Part shown: positions 37,319 to 46,365 of the stretch, piece by piece | Position numbering within the stretch: position 1 is the stretch's first letter | How the letters are laid out: each line of letters opens with the position of its first letter | From: Tabrizicola soli | GTDB taxonomy: Bacteria; Pseudomonadota; Alphaproteobacteria; Rhodobacterales; Rhodobacteraceae | Reading direction: 5' to 3' | Length of the DNA: 64,000 nt | Assembly: GCF_015999335.1 (NCBI RefSeq) | Contig: NZ_JAEACP010000014.1 | Coordinates: forward strand, 62,001-126,000 | Made by a program: the position numbers and the translations under genes | The notes under the pieces: generated by a model | Database searches by the model: none | The model's input: only the letters and a program-made list of their open reading frames with translations | Told to the model about the DNA's origin: nothing

Positions 37319-39931
37319 GTGCCCTACGCCGAATACTACAGCATCAGGAACACCGAGACGGCCGAGCGTGCCCGCCGCCGCCAGCGGGCGATCGCGCTTG
37401 TCATCATGGTGCTGTCCGTGCTTACCGCGAGCATCTCGGTCACCATCTTCGGCACCATCCGCGAGCAGTTCAACCTCAGCGAGGCTTCGGCCTCGGACAA
37501 TCGGACCTGGGTGATCGCCCAGCTGCAGGTCGACCTGCTGAACTATACGCTCGCGCTGGACGTCGCCGCGGCCGATCCGGAGGATGCGGAGCTGCTGTCC
37601 CGGATCCGGCGCCAGTTCGACATCCTCTTCAGCCGGATCTCGCTGATCTCGAACGCCCCCGGCAAAGCGAACGAGACGGTCCGCGCCCGCCCGGAATGGC
37701 GGGCGCTGGTCGGTGAGGGCGGGCTGGTCCAGACCGCGCTACCGCTGATCGACGGCCCGGCGGAACATCTGGCCACCGCGCTGCCCCAGTTGCAGGCCGC
37801 CGCCCATTCCCAGCTCGAGCCGATCCGCAACACGGTCGTGGACAGCGTCGCCACCATGATGGGAGAAGGCGACCGCGCCCGCAGCGATCTGCGCGCGGCG
37901 CTCAAGCTTTTCGGCCTCGCGATCCTCTGGCTCTCGATCTGCCTCGCGGGCCTCATGGCCTCGCTCTACATGCAGGGCCGCCAGCAGACCCGCCATGCCA
38001 AGATCCTGGAAATCGCGGTCCACAACCTGCGCACCACGCTGGATTCCTCGCTCGACGCCGTCATGCTGGTCAACCGCGGGGGCCAGATCGTCGGGGCGAA
38101 CCAGTCCTGCCACCGGATCCTCGGCGAGATGGCGCTGGAGTCGCGGCCCTCGCTGACCAGTTTCCTGCGCAATCCCGGCGACCCGTCGCAGCCGGTGCAT
38201 TTCGCGGCCCTGATCCCGGGCGAGCGGCGGCGGATCGAGGCGCTGCGCGAGAACGGCACCCCCTTCCCCGCCGAGATCAGCCTGGCCAGCGCCCGTACCG
38301 GCGACGGCCATGACGTCTCGGTGGTATTCCTGCGCGACATCTCGGACCAGGTGACCTACGAGGAAGGCCTTGCCGCCGCCCGCCACGCCGCCGAAGCCGC
38401 GGACGAGGCCAAGGCCCGCTTCCTCGCGGTGATGAGCCACGAGATGCGCACGCCGCTGAACGGCCTGCTCTCCGCCACCGATCTGCTCGACCGCAGCTCG
38501 CCCCTGACCTCCGAGCAGCGGTGGTTCATCGACATCATCCACGACTGCGGCACCACCGCGCTGGAACAGGTGAACAACCTCCTGCACCTGACGCGGATGG
38601 GCAGCGCCGAGGCTGGCAGTTTCCCCGCCGCCGCCGTCTCGCTGCCGCAGACGCTTCTGGCCATGGCGCAGCAGTTTAGCGCCGACGCCGCGCGCCAGGG
38701 GACCGCCATCACGGTCACTGGCGACCTCAAGCCCGATTTCGCGGTCTCGATCCAGTTGCAGCCGCTGCGCCGGGCGTTGTCCAACCTCTTGTCCAACGCC
38801 GTGAAATTCACCGAGGACGGCACCATCACCCTCCGGCTCGAACGGTTCGCCTCCGACCGGCCCGGCCATATCGGCCTGCGGATCGCGGTCGAGGATACCG
38901 GGATCGGCATCGCCGAAGAGAACCTGGACCGCATCTTCCGCAATTTCGAGACGCTGGATTCCTCCTTCGCCCGCGTGCACGAAGGCTCTGGCCTCGGCCT
39001 CGGCATCGCCAAGCTCTCGGCCGAGGCGCTGAACGGCCGGATCGAGGCCCACAGCCGCCTGGGCGAGGGCAGCCGCTTCACCCTGGCCTTCGAGGCCCCG
39101 CTCGCCGACCTTCCCGCGCGCGAACCCGCCGAGACCGGCCCGGACAGCCTTCACCTGAAGGGATATTCCGTCCTTCTGGCCGAGGACAACGCCATCAACC
39201 GGGCCTTGATGCGCCGGCAGCTGGAAGGGCTGGGCCTTCAGGTCACCGAGGCCGCCGACGGGATCGAGGCCGTGGAACGCGCCCAGGCGCAGGATTTCGA
39301 CGTGATCCTGATGGATGTCTCGATGCCCCGGATGGACGGCCTCGCCGCGACCGGCCTGATCCGCCGCGGCCAGCGCCAGCCCGAGGTCCCGATCATCGCC
39401 GTCACCGCCCAGGCCTCGCCCGAGCGGGTGCAGCAGTTCCGCGCCGCCCAGCTCAACGACGTCCTGACCAAGCCCGCCCGCGTCGAAGAACTGGCCGCGA
39501 TGATCCTGCGCTTCTGCGCGCCCCGCCGCGGCCCCGCCGGGTCCGATCCGGCGCCCGATTACATCGAGCCCGACCTCCTGACGCCCCTGGCCCAGGACGA
39601 GATCCTCGCACAGCTGCGCGCCGACATGGAGCCGGCGTTCCTCGCCGGCATGGTCCGCCAGTTCCGCGAGGACGGCCACGCCTCCATCGCCGCCACCGCC
39701 GCCGCCCTCAAGGCCGGCGACCTCGCCCGGGTCCAGGCCCTCTCGCACCGTTTCGCCGGCGGGGCGGCGGTCCTCGGCCTGCTCGCCCTGCGCAACGCGC
39801 TCTGCGACCAGGAAGACGCCGCCCGTGACGGCCAGTCCCAGCGGGCCGAGCAGCTGCAGGCGGCGATCCCGCCGCTCTTCACCCGCAGCCTCGCCCATCT
39901 CGACCGCGCCCTCGGCGTCGCGCGGGCGTAA
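37319..39931 (+). CDS. Hybrid histidine kinase with receiver and Hpt domains
   Basis: An 870-residue membrane kinase. Order: cytoplasmic tail, membrane helix about 24-46, periplasmic domain about 47-195, membrane helix about 196-218, PAS-like domain about 235-345, HisKA with H374 in MSHEMRTPLNG, HATPase with N493 and DTGIG / GSGLGLGI, receiver with D666 in VILMDVSMP, and a C-terminal Hpt domain with H810 in ALSHRFAGGAAVLG. This is a full phosphorelay that needs an external receiver, probably the divergent LuxR-type regulator. GTG at 37319 is taken as start because it keeps the first helix; the ribosome binding site is weak. Confidence 0.93.
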   Translation: MPYAEYYSIRNTETAERARRRQRAIALVIMVLSVLTASISVTIFGTIREQFNLSEASASDNRTWVIAQLQVDLLNYTLALDVAAADPEDAELLSRIRRQFDILFSRISLISNAPGKANETVRARPEWRALVGEGGLVQTALPLIDGPAEHLATALPQLQAAAHSQLEPIRNTVVDSVATMMGEGDRARSDLRAALKLFGLAILWLSICLAGLMASLYMQGRQQTRHAKILEIAVHNLRTTLDSSLDAVMLVNRGGQIVGANQSCHRILGEMALESRPSLTSFLRNPGDPSQPVHFAALIPGERRRIEALRENGTPFPAEISLASARTGDGHDVSVVFLRDISDQVTYEEGLAAARHAAEAADEAKARFLAVMSHEMRTPLNGLLSATDLLDRSSPLTSEQRWFIDIIHDCGTTALEQVNNLLHLTRMGSAEAGSFPAAAVSLPQTLLAMAQQFSADAARQGTAITVTGDLKPDFAVSIQLQPLRRALSNLLSNAVKFTEDGTITLRLERFASDRPGHIGLRIAVEDTGIGIAEENLDRIFRNFETLDSSFARVHEGSGLGLGIAKLSAEALNGRIEAHSRLGEGSRFTLAFEAPLADLPAREPAETGPDSLHLKGYSVLLAEDNAINRALMRRQLEGLGLQVTEAADGIEAVERAQAQDFDVILMDVSMPRMDGLAATGLIRRGQRQPEVPIIAVTAQASPERVQQFRAAQLNDVLTKPARVEELAAMILRFCAPRRGPAGSDPAPDYIEPDLLTPLAQDEILAQLRADMEPAFLAGMVRQFREDGHASIAATAAALKAGDLARVQALSHRFAGGAAVLGLLALRNALCDQEDAARDGQSQRAEQLQAAIPPLFTRSLAHLDRALGVARA

Positions 39932-39940
39932 AGTCCGCTC

Positions 39941-40369
39941 TTACCAGTGCCCGACCGAGGCCATGCTCACCCAGGGCTCGACCGGCTCCAGCGCCGCCCC
40001 CTTCTGCAACAACTCGACCGAGATGTTGTCGGGCGAGCGCACGAAGGCCATCCGCCCGTCGCGCGGCGGCCGGTTGATCACCACCCCGTTCGCCTGCAGA
40101 TGCGCGCAGGTGGCATGGATGTCGTCCACCTCATAGGCCAGGTGCCCGAAATGCCGGCTGTCCGAGGGCAGCCCCTCGTCGCCATCCCAGTTCCAGGTCA
40201 GCTCCACCGGGCACTCCTCCTGCCCCGGCGGCGCCATGAACACCAGCGTGAACCGCCCGCCCTCGTTGTCGTACCGCCGCATCTCCTCCAGCCCCAGAAG
40301 CCGGTAAAAGGCCATCGAGGCCTCCAGATCCTTCACGCGCACCATGGTGTGCAGATATCTGATCGTCAT
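39941..40369 (-). CDS. gloA: Lactoylglutathione lyase (glyoxalase I, VOC family)
   Basis: Glyoxalase I isomerises the methylglyoxal-glutathione adduct to lactoylglutathione. The 142-residue protein shows paired VOC modules: YLHTMVRVKDLEASMAFY with the first ligand His, CPVELTWNWD with a Glu, HFGHLAYEVDDI with the second His, and ISVELLQ with the last Glu. GGAGGGAAG precedes the ATG at 40369. Convergent with the hybrid kinase, 9 bp apart. Confidence 0.9.
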   Translation of the reverse strand: MTIRYLHTMVRVKDLEASMAFYRLLGLEEMRRYDNEGGRFTLVFMAPPGQEECPVELTWNWDGDEGLPSDSRHFGHLAYEVDDIHATCAHLQANGVVINRPPRDGRMAFVRSPDNISVELLQKGAALEPVEPWVSMASVGHW

Positions 40370-40461
40370 TCTTCCCTCCGTCTTCCCGTCCATCTTGCGG
40401 TATCGCCCCCCCGGTCCGCAAGCTATAGTGGTGCCCGACTCGTAACCACATGAGGCCCCAG

Positions 40462-41367
40462 ATGCCCCTCACCCCCGAACAGACCGCCGAGATCGAGGCC
40501 GCAAGGGCCAATCCCCGCCCCACCCTCCGCGCCGTCTCCGAGGGGATGGAGGCCCATCTCTACCGCGCCCATCCCGTCCTCGACCACGGTTTCATCCGCG
40601 TCATCGACTACATGGGCGACGACAGCGCCATCGTCCAGGCCGCCCGCGTCAGCTACGGCGCCGGCACCAAGCACGTCCAGAACGACGAGGGCCTGATCCG
40701 CTACCTGATGCGGCACTGGCACTCCACCCCGTTCGAGATGTGCGAGGTCAAGCTGCACGTCAAGCTGCCGGTCTTCGTCGCCCGCCAGTGGATCCGCCAC
40801 CGCACCGCCAACGTCAACGAATACTCTGCCCGCTACTCGATCCTGGATCGGGAGTTCTACATCCCCGAGCCCGCCCAACTCGCCGCCCAGTCCACCGTCA
40901 ACAACCAGGGCCGCGGCGAGGTCCTGACCGGCGAGGAATCCGCCCGCGTCCTTGCGATGCTCAAATCCGACGCCGCGCAGATGTACGACCATTACGAGGC
41001 GATGCTCTCCCAGGACGGCCAGCAGGGCCTCGCCCGCGAGCTTGCCCGGATGAACCTGCCGATGAACATCTACACGCAATGGTACTGGAAGACCGACCTG
41101 CACAACCTGATGCACTTCCTCCGCCTGCGCGCCGACCCCCACGCCCAATACGAAATCCGCGTCTATGCCGAGGCGATTGCGGATTGCGTCCGGGATTGGG
41201 TGCCCTTGGCCTTCGCGGCCTTCGAGGACTACCGGATGGGCGGGGTGACACTGTCGGCGAAGGCGATTGCGGTGCTGAAACGGCGTCTGGCCGGGGAGAC
41301 GGTGACGCAGGAGGCGTCCGGGATGAGCAAGGGCGAGTGGAGGGAGTTTGTGGAGGTTTGGGGGTGA
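40462..41367 (+). CDS. thyX: FAD-dependent thymidylate synthase
   Basis: ThyX methylates dUMP to dTMP with methylene-THF, NADPH and FAD. The 301-residue protein has the ThyX signature [17 protein letters not shown] near residues 112-128, with [19 protein letters not shown] before it and [16 protein letters not shown] after. ATG at 40462 follows GAGG; an ATG at 40450 is an alternative. The stop overlaps a GTG that could start the next gene. Confidence 0.95.
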   Translation: MPLTPEQTAEIEAARANPRPTLRAVSEGMEAHLYRAHPVLDHGFIRVIDYMGDDSAIVQAARVSYGAGTKHVQNDEGLIRYLMRHWHSTPFEMCEVKLHVKLPVFVARQWIRHRTANVNEYSARYSILDREFYIPEPAQLAAQSTVNNQGRGEVLTGEESARVLAMLKSDAAQMYDHYEAMLSQDGQQGLARELARMNLPMNIYTQWYWKTDLHNLMHFLRLRADPHAQYEIRVYAEAIADCVRDWVPLAFAAFEDYRMGGVTLSAKAIAVLKRRLAGETVTQEASGMSKGEWREFVEVWG

Positions 41368-41945
41368 ATCGCCGACGCGACGTCGCCTTCAAGGTTGTGA
41401 CATCAATGAACAACGACACAATAATTTCGTGTGATCTTCTCCCAAAGAGAGTGGTCGCTGTTTTGCAGCGTGCTGGAATAAGAACTATTGGTCAACTAAA
41501 GGCCACCATGACGATTGATCCTGATTGGCTGTCCCGAATTCCCGGATTTGGGACTTCTTCTTTGCTTGCCGTGAAGAGGCTTTTGGAGAGGGTGCGAGGG
41601 GAAACAGAGGACTTTGCAAGTCTCCCGAAAAGATTACGAGAAGCTCTCCGCTGCTTATCAATAGGTTCGTTGGAAGAGTTGAACGTCTTTCTTGCCGAGA
41701 ATGGTGCGGCAAGACTCATGCGCGAACCGTATATTGGCCGAGCAATGTTGGGTGTCGCAATTGAGTTCACCAAGTCACATGGTCTATCACCAATATCCAG
41801 TCAACAGAGGATTTGCAACACAGTGGCACGCTGGCAGGCTGGAGTTCTTAACGATAATGACGCAATGAAGGAGGTTGAGACCGTTTCGCGACTTCTCGAC
41901 AGGAGCCGTGAAGTCTCTGGCTTATGGGGTTGGCAACTGCCGTAG
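41364..41945 (+). CDS. RNA-polymerase-alpha-CTD-like helix-hairpin-helix protein
   Basis: If started at GTG 41364, whose last two bases overlap the thyX stop (GTGA), this is 193 residues; an ATG at 41406 gives 179. Two tandem segments look like the helix-hairpin-helix fold of the RpoA C-terminal domain: [20 protein letters not shown] with [19 protein letters not shown], then [20 protein letters not shown] with [16 protein letters not shown]+C is near 47-50 percent in sampled stretches against about two thirds around it, so it is probably acquired. Its TAG stop lies inside a REP element, so the C-terminus may be truncated. DNA binding is plausible; biological role unknown. Confidence 0.6.
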   Translation: MNRRRDVAFKVVTSMNNDTIISCDLLPKRVVAVLQRAGIRTIGQLKATMTIDPDWLSRIPGFGTSSLLAVKRLLERVRGETEDFASLPKRLREALRCLSIGSLEELNVFLAENGAARLMREPYIGRAMLGVAIEFTKSHGLSPISSQQRICNTVARWQAGVLNDNDAMKEVETVSRLLDRSREVSGLWGWQLP

Positions 41946-41992
41946 GTCGGGGCCTGCCCCGACTCCCGATGGCGGGGCAGGCCCCGCCCTAC
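41942..41992. repeat. REP pair 1 (two inverted GC palindromes)
   Basis: GTAGG, then GTCGGGGCCTGCCCCGAC (41946-41963), a 7-base spacer, then GGCGGGGCAGGCCCCGCC (41971-41988), then CTAC. Two imperfectly matching palindromes in opposite orientation, as in bacterial interspersed mosaic elements. The GTAGG end supplies the TAG stop of the gene on its left and the CTAC end supplies the TAG stop of the RAYT on its right. Confidence 0.9.
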
Positions 41993-42523
41993 CACACCGC
42001 CCCATCCGCATCGCGGTGCCACGACGACCACGGCCACTCCCGCGGATGCCCGACCAAGCCGTGCTTCACCGGGTTGATCCAGCAATACCGGACATGGTTC
42101 GCCAAATCCGCCTCGTCCCGGATGTGATGCTCCCAGAACCGCTTCTGCCAGACGGGCGCTTCGTCCCGTAGGTCGGGGCCTGCCCCGACTCTGACCCGTC
42201 CACCCCGCGCCCCGTACGAATTCCGGGGCAAGTGCGTCGGGGCAGGCCCCGACGCTACGCAATTCCCTCGTGAACCGCGCCTTGATCTCGCTCATCCGCC
42301 CCGAATAATCGCTGTCGCCCTCCGGCAACGTCCACACGCAATGCATGTGGTCCGGCAGCACCACCCAGGCATCGATCGCAAACGGTCGCTTCGCGCGTGT
42401 CACCGCCACCGCCTGCCGCAACAGACCGACATGCCGGACCAGCGTATCCGCCCCCCGGTCCACCAGATTGACCGTGAAGAACACGCAAGCACCGGGAACC
42501 CTGGGGCGGACGTAACTTGACAT
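41989..42523 (-). pseudogene. REP-associated tyrosine transposase (RAYT), interrupted
   Basis: RAYTs are single-domain Y1 transposases of the IS200/IS605 type that spread REP elements. The N-terminal frame (from ATG 42523) has FFTVNLVDR and the HUH motif in VVLPDHMHCVWTLPEGD with SEIKARFTREL. After a REP pair at 42168-42258 the conserved end, VWQKRFWEHHIRDEADLANH, CWINPVKHGLVGHP and EWPWSSWHRD, continues in another frame and ends at 41989. The insertion therefore splits the gene. Active product is unlikely unless translation shifts frame. Confidence 0.88.
42168..42258. repeat. REP pair 2, inside the RAYT gene
   Basis: GTAGG with the palindrome GTCGGGGCCTGCCCCGAC at one end, and GTCGGGGCAGGCCCCGAC with CTAC at the other, with about 47 bases between them. 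Same geometry as REP pair 1. It shifts the frame of the transposase gene. Confidence 0.9.
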
Positions 42524-42690
42524 GGCGCCAGTCTGCCCGGGCACGGTTAATGCGGCGTTACCATGTGCCACTCAACCCCTTTGCAGGCGCCCCCCGGATA
42601 TGTTACCACCCGGCAAACGCCCACAGGCAAGCACCTGACAGCAAACGAGAATCCGAAAATGTCCACCGTGGACAGAAGGACCGTAACCCC

Positions 42691-43017
42691 ATGATCCTCT
42701 ACGGCATCCCCACCTGCGACACCTGCAAGAAGGCCCTGAAGGCGCTCGAACGGGCCGGAAAGGACGTCACCTTCCGCGACATCCGGGCCACCCCGCTGAC
42801 CCAAGGAGAGGTCGACCGCATCGTCCAGGAATTCGGCAGCCGGGCGGTGAACCAGCAGTCCACCACTTACCGTTCCTTCAACGATTTCCTGAAGGCCTCC
42901 GACCCCGAGGCGCAGCTCATGGCACAGCCGACCGTGATGAAGCGGCCGGTCATCCAGGACGGGGATCGCTGGTATCTCGGGTGGGACAGCGCGACCGAAG
43001 CCGCGCTGACCGCTTAA
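42691..43017 (+). CDS. ArsC/Spx/MgsR-family protein
   Basis: A 108-residue thioredoxin-fold protein starting ILYGIPTCDTCKKALKALERAG, with the CxxC of the Spx/ArsC family, FRDIRATPLTQ, the VNQQSTTYR segment and VMKRPVIQDGD near the end (Arg that contacts oxyanions in ArsC). Members include arsenate-reductase-like and redox proteins; without arsenic genes nearby a general reductase role is as likely. GAAGGA precedes the ATG. Confidence 0.88.
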   Translation: MILYGIPTCDTCKKALKALERAGKDVTFRDIRATPLTQGEVDRIVQEFGSRAVNQQSTTYRSFNDFLKASDPEAQLMAQPTVMKRPVIQDGDRWYLGWDSATEAALTA

Positions 43018-43220
43018 AGCAGGCGCAGGTCGCCGGCCGACTGCTTGCCGTCGCGGCCCGACTGCAGCTCGTAGCCGATCTTCTGGTTGTCGCTCAGGCC
43101 CTTCAGCCCGGCGCGCTCGACCGCCGAGATATGCACGAACACATCCTTGCCGCCGTCATCGGGGGCGATGAAGCCATAGCCCTTGGTCGCGTTGAACCAT
43201 TTCACGGTGCCTGTCGGCAT
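43014..43220 (-). CDS. Cold-shock-domain protein (CspA family)
   Basis: A 68-residue nucleic-acid-binding OB-fold protein. The RNP motifs are KGYGFIAPDD and DVFVHISAV, after the start TVKWFNATK. AGGAGA precedes the ATG. The gene converges with the ArsC-like gene and overlaps it by 4 bp. The 204-bp upstream gap may hold a long 5' leader typical for csp genes; no structure was proven. Confidence 0.95.
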   Translation of the reverse strand: MPTGTVKWFNATKGYGFIAPDDGGKDVFVHISAVERAGLKGLSDNQKIGYELQSGRDGKQSAGDLRLL

Positions 43221-43366
43221 GCCGCTTCTCCTCTCAGAACCCCCCGAGGCGCCATTGCCCCGGGCCGTGCCACCAGGTCTTCCAGGGCTTCGTTCAGAGA
43301 GCCGTGCAGGAATTCTGTCGTCACTGCGGCGATGATGCCGATGATTCGACGAAAATCAAGCAGCAA

Positions 43367-43380
43367 GGCGCGGACGCGCC
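43367..43380 (-). terminator. Weak hairpin after thrS
   Basis: GGCGCG-GA-CGCGCC about 45 bp past the thrS stop, followed on the minus strand by a mixed T-rich stretch. Possible terminator. Confidence 0.35.
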
Positions 43381-43424
43381 CTGCCGGGCAACCGCGATGC
43401 CCAAAATTCTTGCACCGACAGAAG

Positions 43425-45365
43425 TCAGCCCGGCGGCAGCGCCTCGAAGCCGAAGGCCGCGAGCGCCGCCTCCAGCGCCATGGTCTCGGTCCGGGTCTCG
43501 CCCAGGCGGCGGACGGAAACCGTGCGGCCCTCGACCTCCTGCATGCCGATGGCCAGGATCACGGGAACCTTGCCGACCGAATGTTCGCGGACCTTGTAGT
43601 TGATCTTCTCGTTGCGCACATCCGCCTCGGCCCGCACCCCGGCCTTGCGCAGGGCCGCCACGACCTCATGCACGAAGGGATCGGCGTCCGAGACGATCGA
43701 GGCCACGACCACCTGCCGGGGGGCCAGCCAGAACGGCAGCCTGCCGGCGTAGTTCTCCAGGAGGATGCCGATGAACCGTTCGAACGACCCCAGGACCGCG
43801 CGGTGCAGCATGACCGGGCGGTGCTTCATCCCGTCCTCGCCGACGTATTCCGCGTCCAGCCGCACCGGCAGGTTGAAGTCGCACTGGAAGGTGCCGCACT
43901 GCCATTCGCGGCCGATGGCGTCGGTCAGCTTGAAGTCCAGCTTCGGCCCGTAGAAGGCGCCGTCGCCGGGGTTGATCTCATAGGGCAGGCCCAGCGACTG
44001 GATCGCCTTCTCCAGCGCGGATTCGGCCTTGTCCCAGACCTCGTCCGAGCCGACCCGGACCTCGGGGCGGGTGGAAAGCTTGATGTCGAACTTCTCGAAG
44101 CCCAGGTCCTTGTAGACGCCGGAGAGGAGCGCGATGAACCCGGCGCATTCCTGCTCGATCTGGTCCTCGGTGCAGAAGATGTGGGCGTCGTCCTGCACGA
44201 AGCCGCGCACCCGCATCAGCCCGTGCATCGAGCCGCTCGATTCATAGCGATGGCACGAGCCGAATTCGGCAAGCCGCAGCGGCAGATCGCGGTAGCTCTT
44301 CAGACCCTGGTTGAAGACCTGCACATGGCAGGGGCAGTTCATCGGCTTCAGCGCGTTGATCCGCTTTTCCTTCGCGCCTTCCTCGTCCACCTCGACGATG
44401 AACATGTTCTCGCGGTAGGCCTCCCAATGGCCCGATTTCTCCCAGAGAACCCGGTCCACCACCTGCGGCGTCTTGATCTCCTTGTAGCCCGCCTGCCGCA
44501 GCCGCCCGCGCATGTAGTCTTCCAGCACGCGGTAGATCGTCCAGCCGTTCGGGTGCCAGAAGACCATGCCCGGCGCTTCCTCCTGCAGGTGGAACAGCTC
44601 CATCTCGCGGCCCAGCTTGCGGTGGTCGCGCTTCGCGGCCTCCTCCAGCATCGTGAGATGCGCCTTCAGGTCGTCGCGGTTGCGGAAGGCCACGCCGTAG
44701 ATGCGCTGCAGCATGGGCCGTGAGGCATCGCCCAGCCAGTAGGCCCCCGCGACATGCGTCAGCTTGAACGCATCCGCCGGCACCTGCCCCGTATGCTGCA
44801 GATGCGGCCCCCGGCACAGGTCCTGCCAGTCCCCGTGCCAGTACATCCGGATGTCCTCGCCCTCGGGGATGCGGTCCAGCAGCTCCAGTTTGAAGGGCTC
44901 CTGCCGGCCCCGGTAGTATTCCACCGCCCGCGCCCGTTCCCACAGCTCGGTCCGGACCGGCTCGCGCGCATTGATGATCTGCTTCATCCGCGCCTCGATG
45001 GCGCCCAGATCCTCCGGCGTGAACGGCTCTTCCCGGTCGAAGTCGTAGAACCAGCCCTGGTCGCGCACCGGGCCGATCGTGACCTTCACCTCGGGCCAGA
45101 TCTCCTGCACCGCGCGCGCCATGATATGCGCGAGGTCGTGCCGGATCAGCTCCAGCGCCGGGGCCTCGTCCTTCAGCGTGTTGAGCGCGATCGTCGCGTC
45201 ACCCGTGATCGGCCAGGCCAGGTCCCAGTGCTTGCCGTTCACCTGCGCCGAGATCGCCGCCTTGGCCAGCGACGGCGCGATGGAGGCCGCCACTTCGGCA
45301 GGGGTCACCCCCGCCGGATACTGGCGGATGTTGCCGTCGGGAAATGTCAGGGAAATCTGGCTCAT
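43425..45365 (-). CDS. thrS: Threonyl-tRNA synthetase
   Basis: ThrRS charges tRNA-Thr. The 646-residue protein has an N-terminal TGS domain ([19 protein letters not shown]), the editing domain with [11 protein letters not shown], the class II catalytic core with [10 protein letters not shown] (zinc-ligand Cys), [13 protein letters not shown] and [12 protein letters not shown], and an anticodon-binding C-terminus with [15 protein letters not shown] at 45365 (MSQISLTF) is used rather than the longer open frame. It is divergent from the alpha/beta hydrolase gene. Confidence 0.97.
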   Translation of the reverse strand: MSQISLTFPDGNIRQYPAGVTPAEVAASIAPSLAKAAISAQVNGKHWDLAWPITGDATIALNTLKDEAPALELIRHDLAHIMARAVQEIWPEVKVTIGPVRDQGWFYDFDREEPFTPEDLGAIEARMKQIINAREPVRTELWERARAVEYYRGRQEPFKLELLDRIPEGEDIRMYWHGDWQDLCRGPHLQHTGQVPADAFKLTHVAGAYWLGDASRPMLQRIYGVAFRNRDDLKAHLTMLEEAAKRDHRKLGREMELFHLQEEAPGMVFWHPNGWTIYRVLEDYMRGRLRQAGYKEIKTPQVVDRVLWEKSGHWEAYRENMFIVEVDEEGAKEKRINALKPMNCPCHVQVFNQGLKSYRDLPLRLAEFGSCHRYESSGSMHGLMRVRGFVQDDAHIFCTEDQIEQECAGFIALLSGVYKDLGFEKFDIKLSTRPEVRVGSDEVWDKAESALEKAIQSLGLPYEINPGDGAFYGPKLDFKLTDAIGREWQCGTFQCDFNLPVRLDAEYVGEDGMKHRPVMLHRAVLGSFERFIGILLENYAGRLPFWLAPRQVVVASIVSDADPFVHEVVAALRKAGVRAEADVRNEKINYKVREHSVGKVPVILAIGMQEVEGRTVSVRRLGETRTETMALEAALAAFGFEALPPG

Positions 45366-45530
45366 GGCCGGCTCCTCGTCGGTTTGGCGCCTACGAAACG
45401 CCCGGTTGCGGGTGATATGTCGGCGGCTCTCTTGCCCTTGAGCGGGGCCAAAGTCAAGCCATGCGCGGAACTTCGCCTTGGGGCCTCCGGCCGCCTCACA
45501 CGGGCCGCGAAGGCCGATTATACACGGGGC

Positions 45531-46307
45531 ATGACCACCTTCATCACCACGCCCCAGGGCCGCCATATCGCCTGCCACCGCACCCCCGGCCGCGAGCCCG
45601 GGGTGGTCTTTCTCGGCGGCTTCCGTTCCGACATGACCGGCTCGAAGGCCCTGCATCTGCAAGCCTGGGCCGAGGCGACGGGCCGCGCCTTCCTGCGCTT
45701 CGACTATTCCGGGCACGGTGCCTCGCGCGGGAGTTTCGAGGAACTGGCGCTTTCGGACTGGCGCGAGGATGCGGCCGCGCTGATCGGGCTTCTGACCGAG
45801 GGGCCGCAGGTCCTGGTCGGCTCGTCGATGGGCGGCTGGATCGCGCTCCTTTTGGCCCGCGACCTGCCCGAGCGGGTGGCGGGCCTGGTCGGCATCGCCG
45901 CCGCCCCCGATTTCACCGAGCGGATGTGGGAGGAGATGACCCCGGCCGACCGTTCCACGCTGCTGGAGACCGGGGTCTTCCACCGCCCCTCGGACTATTC
46001 CGACGAGCCTTATCCGATCACCCGCCGCCTGATCGAGGACGGGCGGCAGAACCTGGTGCTGCAAGGGCCGTTGCACCTGCCGATTCCGGTGCGGCTGTTG
46101 CAGGGCACCGCCGATGTGGATGTGCCGACGCCGGTGGCGCTGGGGCTTCTGGACCACATCTCAAGCCCCGACCTGCGGCTGACGCTGGTCAAGGACGCGG
46201 ACCACCGCTTTTCCTCGCCCGCCTGCCTGGAGCTGATCACCCGCATGGTGGAGGAGGTGCTGGTCCTGTCCGCCCCGGCCGAGGTGCAGATTTCGAACGC
46301 CAGTTAG
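45531..46307 (+). CDS. Alpha/beta hydrolase
   Basis: A 258-residue serine hydrolase. Nucleophile elbow GSSMGGW near residues 96-102, oxyanion-region [26 protein letters not shown], and the last acid/His pair in [10 protein letters not shown] and KDADHRFSS. It resembles serine aminopeptidase/carboxylesterase members. Substrate unknown. It lies beside the PHB depolymerase gene but is convergent to it. Confidence 0.88.
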   Translation: MTTFITTPQGRHIACHRTPGREPGVVFLGGFRSDMTGSKALHLQAWAEATGRAFLRFDYSGHGASRGSFEELALSDWREDAAALIGLLTEGPQVLVGSSMGGWIALLLARDLPERVAGLVGIAAAPDFTERMWEEMTPADRSTLLETGVFHRPSDYSDEPYPITRRLIEDGRQNLVLQGPLHLPIPVRLLQGTADVDVPTPVALGLLDHISSPDLRLTLVKDADHRFSSPACLELITRMVEEVLVLSAPAEVQISNAS

Positions 46308-46332
46308 CGGGCGGCCCGGCCGGTGGCGGCCC

Positions 46333-46357
46333 GCCCTTGCACTTTTCGCACAAGGGC
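46333..46357. terminator. Hairpin between convergent hydrolase and phaZ
   Basis: GCCCTTG and CAAGGGC arms with an 11-base loop containing CTTTT lie between two convergent stop codons. Likely shared termination point, although no long U-tract follows. Confidence 0.5.
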
Positions 46358-46365
46358 GCGCGACT

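Noticed and set aside
42168-42258. CRISPR-like repeats near the RAYT gene
   Set aside because: Only two palindromic pairs with unequal spacing and no spacer/repeat periodicity; they match REP elements instead.
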